NCBI RefSeq assembly: GCF_900141855.1
Contig: NZ_FQYU01000002.1
Location: 372,001 to 436,000 of the forward strand
Length of the DNA: 64,000 nt
Direction: 5' to 3'
Source of the DNA: Pseudozobellia thermophila
GTDB taxonomy: Bacteria; Bacteroidota; Bacteroidia; Flavobacteriales; Flavobacteriaceae
Positions 9,077 to 18,384 of the stretch are shown here, piece by piece. Under the pieces are notes generated by a model, which did no database searches, was not told where the DNA came from, and saw only the letters and a program-made list of their open reading frames with translations. A program made the translations under genes and the position numbers. How positions within the stretch are numbered: the stretch's first letter is position 1; every line of letters starts with the position of its first letter.

Positions 9077-10120
9077 CTATCGATTGATTTTTTTGGCGTT
9101 TATCCACTGGATATACTGCACCTTATTCCTGTTGTGCTGCGCCAGGGTTTTGGCAAACTTATGATAGCCGAAATTCTCTACATCGGCCACAAAATAAAGA
9201 TAGTCGTGTTCTTCGGGGTTGAGCACGGCGTCAATGGCCGATATATCGGGCATGGCTATCGGCCCGGGTGGCAGCCCGGCATACTTGTAGGTGTTATAGG
9301 GGGAATCTATCTCCAAATCCTTATAAAGCACCCTTTTAATCACCAAACTATAATCATTCGCCTTCTTTTTAAGCGCATAGATCACCGTGGGATCGGCCTG
9401 CAACAGCATCCCCCTCCTCAGGCGGTTGAGGTATAGTCCGGCTACCTTGGGCCGTTCATCGACCTTGGCGGTTTCCTTGTGCACCAAGGAAGCCAAGGTT
9501 ATTACTTCAACGGGACTCAAACCGAGTGCCTTGGCCTTCCCTAAGCGTTCCCCGTTCCAAAAACGATCATACTCCTTGACCATACGATCCCTGAACCCCT
9601 CTCCCGAGGTATTCCAAAAAAATTCATAACTATTGGGAATATACATCGCCAACTTGGTTTCTTCGTCAAGTCCCATTTTCTTAAGAAAATCCCGGTCGTT
9701 AAATGCGTTCAGGAGCGAAACGCTATCGGCCTCGATTTGTTCCGCAATCCTTCCCGCCAGGTCGGCCAAAGTCTCTTGGTTGTTAAAGGAGACCTTTATG
9801 GGAATGTTGTTCGCCCTGAGCGAATTGATGATATCGTTGTTGTTCATGCCCTTCTTGATGGCATACTTCCCCCCTTTTATATTTGTCGTATACCCTTTAC
9901 GCTTGGCCACTTGTTCGAAAGTCCCCAAGTTTTCGAGAAGGGGCTCGACCAATTGTTTAACCTCGTTGAAATCGGCGTCCGACGGTATGTAAACAAAGGC
10001 CTCGTCGTTATTGAAGGCCGTATTGGGGGCAAAGATGGCACGGTATACCATATAAGAGAATATTCCGCCCACCACCAGACCGGCCAATACGATAAACAGT
10101 AAAATTCTTTTGATATACAT
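9077..10120 (-). CDS. mltG: Endolytic murein transglycosylase MltG
   Basis: Inner-membrane enzyme that cuts nascent glycan strands and sets their length; YceG/MltG family, 347 aa. One transmembrane helix is near residues 5-27. A LysM-like region follows (FNEVKQLVEPLL), then the catalytic domain with LASLVHKETAKVDERPKVAGLYLNRL, in which the Glu near residue 217 is the catalytic acid. LLQADPTVIYAL and SPYNTYKYAGLPPGPI follow, as in all MltG proteins. Its start codon overlaps the stop of the acetyltransferase gene (TAATG), placing it last in the dapF operon. Confidence 0.95.
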   Translation of the reverse strand: MYIKRILLFIVLAGLVVGGIFSYMVYRAIFAPNTAFNNDEAFVYIPSDADFNEVKQLVEPLLENLGTFEQVAKRKGYTTNIKGGKYAIKKGMNNNDIINSLRANNIPIKVSFNNQETLADLAGRIAEQIEADSVSLLNAFNDRDFLKKMGLDEETKLAMYIPNSYEFFWNTSGEGFRDRMVKEYDRFWNGERLGKAKALGLSPVEVITLASLVHKETAKVDERPKVAGLYLNRLRRGMLLQADPTVIYALKKKANDYSLVIKRVLYKDLEIDSPYNTYKYAGLPPGPIAMPDISAIDAVLNPEEHDYLYFVADVENFGYHKFAKTLAQHNRNKVQYIQWINAKKINR

Positions 10121-10644
10121 TACGTTTGGAGCTTTTGAAATAAGATTTCGTTTTTATAATTTCCTTCCGACAGGATCCAATCTTTCTTAATGCCGACTTG
10201 TTCGAATCCCAGTTTCTTGAACAGGTGGATACTTCTGAGGTTTTCTTCCAAGACATTGGCATAAACCTGCCTGAGGTCCAAGACCTTAAAGGCATAATCG
10301 AGGACCACTTGAACGGCCTCGCTACCGATTCCCTTATTGCGCCGTTCTTCGTCGAGCACCACAATTCCGAGTCCGGCCCGTCGATTTTTGGGATCGAACT
10401 CGAACAGGTCGACAAGTCCCAGGGCCGTACCATCTTGATCGCAAATACAGAGTCGAAGCTGTTTCACCTCATAAATATCCCTATGGGCGTTCTCCAAATA
10501 TTGCTTTAAGAGGAACCTGGAATAGGGGGCGGTGGTACCGCTGATTTCCCAAACCTCGGGATTGTTCTCCAATTCGTAAAGGAAATCGAGATCATCGGGC
10601 TCGAGGGCCCTCAAGTTGATATGTTCGCCCCTTAAGGTCAGCAT
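10120..10644 (-). CDS. GNAT N-acetyltransferase (RimJ/RimL type)
   Basis: Cytosolic acetyltransferase of 174 aa. The acetyl-CoA-binding motif VVLDEERRNKGIGSEAV (R-x-x-G-x-G-type turn) lies near residues 94-110, and the motif B region YANVLEENLRSIHLFKKLGF near 138-157. It resembles RimJ/RimL and spermidine acetyltransferases, so the acceptor could be a protein N-terminus or a polyamine. It overlaps dapF by 7 bp and mltG by 1 bp, so the three genes are translationally coupled. A link to cell-wall synthesis is suggested by position only. Confidence 0.87.
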   Translation of the reverse strand: MLTLRGEHINLRALEPDDLDFLYELENNPEVWEISGTTAPYSRFLLKQYLENAHRDIYEVKQLRLCICDQDGTALGLVDLFEFDPKNRRAGLGIVVLDEERRNKGIGSEAVQVVLDYAFKVLDLRQVYANVLEENLRSIHLFKKLGFEQVGIKKDWILSEGNYKNEILFQKLQT

Positions 10645-11417
10645 TCGATTTCGCCTTTAAAGACCTGTTCGGCCGGGCCGATAAGGTAAATGTCTCTGTA
10701 AACCCCGTCTTTCTTATTGAATTTCACCTTCAGCTGGCCTCCTTGTACCCGCAGCTTAACCTGGTTCGCCTTGATCCTTCCCTGGCTGTGCATGGCCAGG
10801 GCAACGGCGGTAACCCCGGTCCCACATGAAAGTGTTTCGTCTTCTACTCCCCTCTCATAGGTGCGTACCGCAAAGCAATCGTCGTCCAAGGGCTCCACAA
10901 AATTGACATTGCTCCCCCTTTTACCGTAAAGTCCATACCGTATCTTCCTTCCTTCATTATAGACATCAAAGTCTTCAATGCCCTTTACCAATTGCACATG
11001 GTGCGGGGAGCCCGTATTTAAAAAGGCATAGTTCGATTTCTCCCTGATTTCCGTCAGGTCTTGCATTTGCAGGCTCACCGTCCCGTCATCGTCAATAGTG
11101 GCCCTATGCCCACCATCGGCTGCATTGAACCGGGTGTCCTTATCGATAATACCCAGGAATTTGGCAAAGGCAACCGTACACCTGCCACCGTTGCCACAAA
11201 GGCTTCCCTCGTGGCCATCGGCATTGTAATAGACCATTCGAAAATCGGCCGCATCGTCATCCTCCAAAAGAATGAGTCCGTCCGCCCCAATGCCAAACCT
11301 ACGATCGCACAGGTTGGCCACCAATTCGGTATTTTCCTTTGGAAAGGACAAGGAACGGTTATCGATCATAACGAAATCGTTGCCCGTACCCTGATATTTA
11401 TAAAACTTAAGTTGCAT
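10638..11417 (-). CDS. dapF: Diaminopimelate epimerase
   Basis: Converts LL- to meso-diaminopimelate for lysine and peptidoglycan synthesis; cytosolic, 259 aa from ATG 11417. Both catalytic cysteines are present: Cys74 in the motif containing SLCGNGGRC and Cys198 in TLSCGTGVTAVA. The N-terminus FYKYQGTGNDFVMID is canonical. An in-frame start 21 nt upstream exists, but the -7 box at 11436-11443 would lie across it, which supports 11417. First gene of the operon dapF-GNAT-mltG, which joins a precursor enzyme with a murein-cleaving enzyme. Confidence 0.96.
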   Translation of the reverse strand: MQLKFYKYQGTGNDFVMIDNRSLSFPKENTELVANLCDRRFGIGADGLILLEDDDAADFRMVYYNADGHEGSLCGNGGRCTVAFAKFLGIIDKDTRFNAADGGHRATIDDDGTVSLQMQDLTEIREKSNYAFLNTGSPHHVQLVKGIEDFDVYNEGRKIRYGLYGKRGSNVNFVEPLDDDCFAVRTYERGVEDETLSCGTGVTAVALAMHSQGRIKANQVKLRVQGGQLKVKFNKKDGVYRDIYLIGPAEQVFKGEIEC

Positions 11418-11435
11418 AACAATAAAATCGAGCGA

Positions 11436-11443
11436 CAAATATA
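11436..11443 (-). promoter_or_regulatory. Candidate -7 box for the dapF operon (TATATTTG)
   Basis: Perfect TAnnTTTG on the minus strand, 18 nt before ATG 11417, giving a very short leader. No clear -33 TTTG is seen. Confidence 0.5.
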
Positions 11444-11499
11444 AGGTTTTAAAGCTATCGCCCCCCTTTCGTGAAGCGCATCGCCATTATTGATTGTCC

Positions 11500-11520
11500 A
11501 ATAATCTGATTAAGATTATT
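11500..11520. promoter_or_regulatory. Inverted repeat upstream of the HtrA gene
   Basis: Perfect 8-bp arms AATAATCT-N5-AGATTATT, about 95 nt before the protease ATG. It may be an operator; no regulator can be named. Confidence 0.35.
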
Positions 11521-11531
11521 TTAGCAGTTAA

Positions 11532-11549
11532 AATGGCGTTAAAGCCATT
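11532..11549. promoter_or_regulatory. Second inverted repeat upstream of the HtrA gene
   Basis: Perfect 6-bp arms AATGGC-N6-GCCATT, 12 nt downstream of the first palindrome. It could be part of the same regulatory site, or a small hairpin in the leader. Confidence 0.3.
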
Positions 11550-11612
11550 ATAACCCTAGTCAAATGGAGTAATTTTAACACTTGTAAGGAAACTAAATTT
11601 TTCAACAGTATT

Positions 11613-13007
11613 ATGAAAAAAATCGCAAGCACATTTTTTACGGCCCTTTTTGCAGGAGCCATTACTTTAGGCGCGTATAAATTGTTCTTCGAGAAACCGA
11701 ACTACGCTATCGTGACAGAGAGTGAGGGCCGTCCTGTTTTCAATACCAGTTACACACCTACCTCGCCCAAGGGCGCAGGCATCAATGAGGCCGATTTTAC
11801 CACGGCGGCAGAAATGACGGTAAATGCCGTGGTACACGTAAAGAACGTTTCGATTACCCGTGACCGGGGCAGTTACTTGGACTTCTTCTACGGCCATGGC
11901 AGTAGTGCCCGGCCCCAAGTAGGAACGGGATCTGGGGTAATTATTTCGCAAGACGGCTACATTGTTACGAACAACCACGTTATTGAAAACGCGAGCCAAC
12001 TGCAGGTAATGCTGAACAACAACAAGGTTTACGATGCGGAAATTATCGGTACGGACCCCAATTCGGATATTGCACTGATCAAAATCGATGCCGACAGAAA
12101 GCTCCCCTACCTCGCTTTTGGGGATTCGGACCACGTTAAGGTGGGCGAATGGGTCTTGGCCGTCGGCAACCCCTTTAGCCTGACTTCGACCGTTACCGCC
12201 GGTATCGTAAGCGCAAAGGCAAGAAACCTCGGAAAGGCCGACCAATCGTTTATTCAGACCGACGCGGCCGTCAACCCCGGAAACAGCGGTGGTGCCTTGG
12301 TGAATACCAACGGCGACCTTATTGGAATCAATACGGCGATTACATCGCAAACCGGATCATATGTCGGTTATTCTTTCGCGGTACCCAGCAACATCGCAAA
12401 GAAAGTCGTCGACGACATTTTGGAATACGGCAACGTTCAAAAAGGAATATTAGGCGTTGATATCGTCAGGGCCAATACGCCCTACGCCATCCAGAAAGGC
12501 ATCAACCAAATCGAAGGGGTATACATTGCCGGTATCGAGGAAGATACAGGGGCCGAAGAGGCCGACCTCCGCGAAGGGGACATCATCAAAGAGATAGACG
12601 ACATCAAAATAAGGAAGTACGCCGACCTTACCGGCTACCTTTCCTCGAAGAGACCGGAAGACACGGTGCAAGTGACCATCGAAAGGGACAAGGAAATTTT
12701 TACGGTCCCCGTAGTCTTAAAAAGAAGGCAGGTCATTACCGTGCCCAATATGGGACTCGAGATCAAGAACCTCACCAAGGAAGACATGAAAAAGTTCAAG
12801 ACGAAGAAAGGGGTCAAGGTCGTAGGCGTTCCTGAAATCTATCGGGGCTACGGCCTCGAGGGAAAGGTAATCCTATCGTTGGATGACCAGGAAATAAACG
12901 ACATCGAAGAGGCCAAGGTGCTTTTTGGCCGCATATCGCGTCGGGGCAGGACGATCATGACCATGATCAACCAAAAAGGAGAGCGGGAGCGGCTTATTTT
13001 TCAGTAA
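11613..13007 (+). CDS. Trypsin-like serine protease, HtrA/Deg family
   Basis: Periplasmic protein-quality-control protease of 464 aa. An N-terminal hydrophobic signal or anchor occupies residues about 5-25. The trypsin-like domain carries the full triad: His in TNNHVIENA (near 121), Asp in NSDIALIKID (near 151) and Ser in NPGNSGGALVN (near 223). Two PDZ-type regions follow, about 270-365 (GVYIAGIEEDTGAEEADLREGDII) and about 380-460, the second of which is degenerate. Length is normal. It is monocistronic, with a strong terminator just downstream and two palindromes upstream that suggest stress-linked control. Confidence 0.93.
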   Translation: MKKIASTFFTALFAGAITLGAYKLFFEKPNYAIVTESEGRPVFNTSYTPTSPKGAGINEADFTTAAEMTVNAVVHVKNVSITRDRGSYLDFFYGHGSSARPQVGTGSGVIISQDGYIVTNNHVIENASQLQVMLNNNKVYDAEIIGTDPNSDIALIKIDADRKLPYLAFGDSDHVKVGEWVLAVGNPFSLTSTVTAGIVSAKARNLGKADQSFIQTDAAVNPGNSGGALVNTNGDLIGINTAITSQTGSYVGYSFAVPSNIAKKVVDDILEYGNVQKGILGVDIVRANTPYAIQKGINQIEGVYIAGIEEDTGAEEADLREGDIIKEIDDIKIRKYADLTGYLSSKRPEDTVQVTIERDKEIFTVPVVLKRRQVITVPNMGLEIKNLTKEDMKKFKTKKGVKVVGVPEIYRGYGLEGKVILSLDDQEINDIEEAKVLFGRISRRGRTIMTMINQKGERERLIFQ

Positions 13008-13028
13008 GACGTCGAAAAAACGAATGGA

Positions 13029-13062
13029 GAAACGCCCTTTTTCGGGGCGTTTTTCTTTTTTT
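13029..13062 (+). terminator. Terminator of the HtrA gene
   Basis: Stem AACGCCC / GGGCGTT (13031-13051) followed by a T-rich tract. It lies about 24 nt after the stop codon. Confidence 0.85.
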
Positions 13063-13263
13063 ATTCCTACCTTTAGAAAAAACACTATGTTTTGATGCTG
13101 TATTAAAATCCATACGGCTATTTTTCTACGTATCTATTCAAATTTTTAGTGTTTGCCCTTGGGCTTGGAAGATAAGCTTATTGGCAATTTTTTTTATTAA
13201 TTGATAATATTGGATTACTTTAGCCCCCTCTAATCGATTAACCCCAAAGAATCATTTGAACAT

Positions 13264-13884
13264 ATGAAAGGTTTTAGACTACTGTTACTTATAACGGCCT
13301 TATTTACTTTCAACCTTCAATTTGCCCAAGAAGAGGAGCCTCAGGAAGACCTGTCATTGGAAAAGGGCACCATAGACAGCCAATTCGAATTTGTTTATAA
13401 AAAATCGGGCAATTACCGTGCCGACGGCAAGCGCTATGAGGTCGTGCGCACCCTGTCGCTCGACAAACTAAGGCAGAACGTATTGGATACATTAGGGGCG
13501 TACAACAAGAGGGCCGCCGAACTGAAGGCGACCATAGCGGGCCACGAATCGACCATAGCCTCGCTTAACGCCAAACTCGAGGAGACCACCAACAACCTGG
13601 CCGCCGTAACGGAAGAAAAGGACAGCATGTCGTTTTTGGGAATCATGGTTTCCAAGAGCACCTACAACGGCATTTTGTGGACGGTTATCGCCTGTCTATT
13701 GGCCTTGCTGTTGTTTTTTATCTATAAATTCAGAAACAGCAACATCCTGACACAGGAAGCCAAGTCGAACCTGGCCGAACTGGAAACCGAATACGAAGAC
13801 CACAGACGTAGGGCCTTGGAAAGGGAGCAAAAAATAAGCAGGCAGCTGCAAGACGAGATCAACAAGTACAAAAAACAGAAATAA
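13264..13884 (+). CDS. Exported coiled-coil membrane protein of unknown function
   Basis: Protein of 206 aa that I cannot assign to a named family. A signal peptide (residues 1-21, ending LQFAQ) is followed by an acidic stretch and a 'SGNYRADGKRYEVVRT' region. A coiled coil covers about 75-120 and one transmembrane helix about 135-157 (LWTVIACLLALLLFFIYKF). A second, highly charged coiled coil runs to the C-terminus and ends in lysines. This predicts a periplasmic part, one membrane pass and a cytoplasmic rod. It precedes trmD and rplS but has its own terminator, so it is not cotranscribed with them. Any database name taken from the trmD neighbour should be distrusted. Confidence 0.8.
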   Translation: MKGFRLLLLITALFTFNLQFAQEEEPQEDLSLEKGTIDSQFEFVYKKSGNYRADGKRYEVVRTLSLDKLRQNVLDTLGAYNKRAAELKATIAGHESTIASLNAKLEETTNNLAAVTEEKDSMSFLGIMVSKSTYNGILWTVIACLLALLLFFIYKFRNSNILTQEAKSNLAELETEYEDHRRRALEREQKISRQLQDEINKYKKQK

Positions 13885-13888
13885 CCAA

Positions 13889-13919
13889 AAAGGCTCCTTC
13901 CCGGGAGCCTTTTTTGTTT
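13889..13919 (+). terminator. Terminator after the coiled-coil gene
   Basis: Stem AGGCTCC / GGAGCCT (13891-13910) followed by TTTTTTGTTT. Confidence 0.85.
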
Positions 13920-14090
13920 CCGGTTCAAAATTGTCGTACGGGCATATTGAGGCAAGGCCCCTCCTTTGGTGCCACGAAACGCTGCGGGGCGTAATCGCCT
14001 ATTTTTGAATGCGACCCGCTCCCTCTAGGTTCCGTTCAATTCCCATAATACCCTAAAAATCGGGCCAAGGGAGATTCGATCAACTTTCAC

Positions 14091-14098
14091 TACATTTG
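14091..14098 (+). promoter_or_regulatory. Candidate -7 box for trmD (TACATTTG)
   Basis: TAnnTTTG match 35 nt before the trmD ATG. A second match, TATTTTTG, lies at 14000-14007. Neither has a clear -33 TTTG. Confidence 0.4.
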
Positions 14099-14133
14099 AC
14101 GGCCCATAGGGTCTTTAAACAAATTATACTTTC

Positions 14134-14811
14134 ATGCGAATAGATATAATCACGGTCTTGCCCGAGCTATTGGAGAGTCCGTTCAATGCCTCGATCTTAA
14201 AAAGGGCCATTGAAAAGGAACTTGTTGAAGTACACTTTCACAACCTAAGGGATTACACCGACAAATCGTACAATCAGGTAGACGACTATCAATACGGGGG
14301 CGGTGCCGGTATGGTGCTGATGATAGAGCCCATCGACAAATGCATTACGTCATTGACGAGCGAGCGCCAATACGACGAAATCATCTATATGACGCCCGAC
14401 GGCCAGACCCTTGACCAAAAAATGGCCAATGGCCTTTCGCTTCTCAACAACATCATCGTGCTATGCGGGCATTACAAGGGAGTTGACCAGCGGGTTCGCG
14501 ACCGTTTTATCACCAAGGAAATATCGATCGGAGACTACGTTCTCTCGGGCGGTGAACTAGGTGCCGCCGTACTCTGTGACGCCGTTATCAGACTCATACC
14601 AGGTGTATTGAACAACGAAACCTCGGCCCTTACCGACACGTTCCAGGACAATCTTTTGGCCCCTCCGGTCTATACCAGACCTGCGGAGTACAAGGGAATG
14701 AAGGTGCCGGAGGTACTGCTTACCGGCGACTTTCCCAAAATTGAAAAATGGCGGGAAGACCAAGCCCAGGCCAGAACGGAGAAACTAAGGCCCGACCTCT
14801 TGGAGGAATAG
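14134..14811 (+). CDS. trmD: tRNA (guanine-N1)-methyltransferase TrmD
   Basis: Methylates G37 of tRNAs next to the anticodon and prevents frameshifting; SPOUT-fold enzyme, 225 aa, cytosolic. The start [13 protein letters not shown] is typical. The SAM-binding trefoil knot is visible as [14 protein letters not shown] (near residue 110) and [15 protein letters not shown] (near 130), and RPAEYKG lies near 185. The gene is followed by rplS, a conserved bacterial pairing, but a separate promoter sits between them, so rplS is probably driven at least partly on its own. Confidence 0.97.
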   Translation: MRIDIITVLPELLESPFNASILKRAIEKELVEVHFHNLRDYTDKSYNQVDDYQYGGGAGMVLMIEPIDKCITSLTSERQYDEIIYMTPDGQTLDQKMANGLSLLNNIIVLCGHYKGVDQRVRDRFITKEISIGDYVLSGGELGAAVLCDAVIRLIPGVLNNETSALTDTFQDNLLAPPVYTRPAEYKGMKVPEVLLTGDFPKIEKWREDQAQARTEKLRPDLLEE

Positions 14812-14831
14812 AAAAAAGGTAAAAAAACCCT

Positions 14832-14861
14832 TGTGGATTCTATTATATAGACTATTTTTGC
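14832..14861 (+). promoter_or_regulatory. Promoter of rplS
   Basis: TTG at 14832-14834, a 19-nt gap, then TATTTTTG at 14854-14861. This is a near-ideal Bacteroidota housekeeping promoter, 67 nt before the rplS start. Confidence 0.6.
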
Positions 14862-14928
14862 ATCCTGTTAAATCAACCTCTGACGAAAATCGTGAATGTT
14901 GCTTTAAGATTAACGATAAATTTATATC

Positions 14929-15279
14929 ATGGAAGCATTGTTAAAATTCGTACAAGACGAATTTGTTGCGAAAAAAGAATTTCCTGAGTTTTCCGCTGGG
15001 GATACCATTACCGTTTATTACGAAATCAAGGAAGGGGAAAAAACACGTACCCAGTTTTTTAGGGGCGTTGTCATCCAAAGAAGAGGTAGCGGAGCCACCG
15101 AGACCTTCACCATTCGCAAGATGTCGGGTACTGTGGGCGTAGAGCGTATCTTCCCTATCAACATGCCGGCCCTTCAGAAAATCGAGGTCAATAAGCGAGG
15201 TAAGGTACGTAGGGCAAGAATTTTCTACTTCAGAGGCCTAACCGGCAAAAAAGCACGTATCAAGGAAATCCGTTCGTAA
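14929..15279 (+). CDS. rplS: 50S ribosomal protein L19
   Basis: Large-subunit protein at the 30S-50S interface, 116 aa, normal length. Family core: PEFSAGDTITVYYEIKEG, QFFRGVVIQRRGSG, TFTIRKMS, GVERIFPI and KRGKVRRARIFYFRGLTGKKARI. A strong terminator follows directly, so it ends the trmD/rplS unit. Confidence 0.98.
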   Translation: MEALLKFVQDEFVAKKEFPEFSAGDTITVYYEIKEGEKTRTQFFRGVVIQRRGSGATETFTIRKMSGTVGVERIFPINMPALQKIEVNKRGKVRRARIFYFRGLTGKKARIKEIRS

Positions 15280-15304
15280 GGGCACATATTTCTTAGAAAA
15301 TAGC

Positions 15305-15341
15305 ATCCCTTACCGGTCGACGACCGGTAAGGGATTTTTTT
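15305..15341 (+). terminator. Terminator of rplS
   Basis: Long perfect stem CCCTTACCGGTCG / CGACCGGTAAGGG followed by TTTTTTT. Confidence 0.92.
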
Positions 15342-15676
15342 ATGAACAATTGTTAATTACCCATGTTTATAAAATGTTGATTTTAAATGTGTTAAAAAAC
15401 AAGAAGTAACGCCTTTTCTTTGTATATTTATTTCACGGTTAAAGTAAAAGCCTGTCGATGGTGGATATGGAGGCCGTTATAAAGTTAACGTTCTTTATAT
15501 TGTTGTTTAGTTTATTTCGGTAGTTTGGAGCAATTCAAAATACATTAACGAAATAGCGAGCATAAGGCCAAAAAGCGGTTGTTTTTTGGAAAAACATTAT
15601 GTGGATGTACTTAACGGACATAAGGGCCTAGAGTTTGCATGGACGATTTAAGGCATTAAGACGACAAGAAGAAAAG
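15342..15676. other. Gene-free stretch between rplS and the candidate small RNA
   Basis: AT-rich DNA with no supportable reading frame and no RNA gene I recognise. It does not read as tmRNA, RNase P RNA, SRP RNA or tRNA. A weak -7-like TATATTTA occurs at 15423-15430. Confidence 0.5.
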
Positions 15677-15684
15677 TACTTTTG
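15677..15684 (+). promoter_or_regulatory. Candidate -7 box inside the gene-free region (TACTTTTG)
   Basis: Perfect TAnnTTTG. A transcript starting about 7 nt downstream would reach the terminator-like hairpin at 15810-15851. No TTTG is seen at the ideal -33 distance. Confidence 0.35.
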
Positions 15685-15689
15685 TTTTT

Positions 15690-15851
15690 GGGAGAAATCC
15701 CTAATGGAACAAAAGGGTTTTCAAACGTGGAAATAGTGATGCGAACGCAATCAATGGTTGCCGGCCTGTTTTATAATGGGTACGAAAGTTCGACAACTAG
15801 TTCCAGAAAGCCATGTCAATGTATTCATACAATGATATGGCTTTTGTTTTT
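15690..15851 (+). ncRNA. Candidate small non-coding RNA (unclassified)
   Basis: A -7 box (15677) and a hairpin followed by a T-rich tract (15810-15851) bracket about 160 nt that hold no convincing reading frame. Short internal hairpins are visible, for example around CGAAAGTTCG (15783-15792). The size would suit a 6S-like or regulatory RNA, but I cannot match any known family. It could equally be the leader or remnant of something lost. Confidence 0.3.
15810..15851 (+). terminator. Terminator-like hairpin in a gene-free region
   Basis: Arms 15810-15824 and 15827-15841 pair at 13 of 15 positions with a 2-nt apex, followed by TTTTGTTTTT. There is no coding sequence upstream for more than 500 bp. 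Confidence 0.55.
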
Positions 15852-16013
15852 GCCCCCGCGCTTCACCGATCGGCACACCTTCCCGGCCCCACTTTTTACA
15901 AAAAACACAAGCTTTCGGCCCGTTTATTACAAAGAAACCCGTATTGCCCCCGATCTATAAAATTCTTGTCACAGAATGCCCCCTTCTTTTGGCCTTAACA
16001 CAACATAAAATTG

Positions 16014-16021
16014 TATATTTG
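16014..16021 (+). promoter_or_regulatory. -7 box of icd (TATATTTG)
   Basis: Perfect TAnnTTTG, 29 nt before the icd ATG. A TTTG-like element lies about 22 nt further upstream. Confidence 0.5.
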
Positions 16022-16032
16022 CTCCGCTTTAA

Positions 16033-18270
<2,238 letters not shown>

Positions 18271-18293
18271 CAGGTAGGCAATAAATTTTAGAG

Positions 18294-18323
18294 GCCCTCT
18301 TTCTACGGATAGAGGGCTTTTTT
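18294..18323 (+). terminator. Terminator of icd
   Basis: Stem GCCCTCT / AGAGGGC (18294-18317) followed by TTTTTTA. Confidence 0.85.
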
Positions 18324-18384
18324 ATTAACGATTACTATTTCCCTACTTGTCATTTCTGGCTACTTTTATAAAAATTAATTATTG

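Noticed and set aside
15682-15960. 92-aa reading frame in the rplS-icd gap, and an overlapping 61-aa frame
   Set aside because: Composition is not protein-like, it has no start context, and it spans a terminator-like hairpin.
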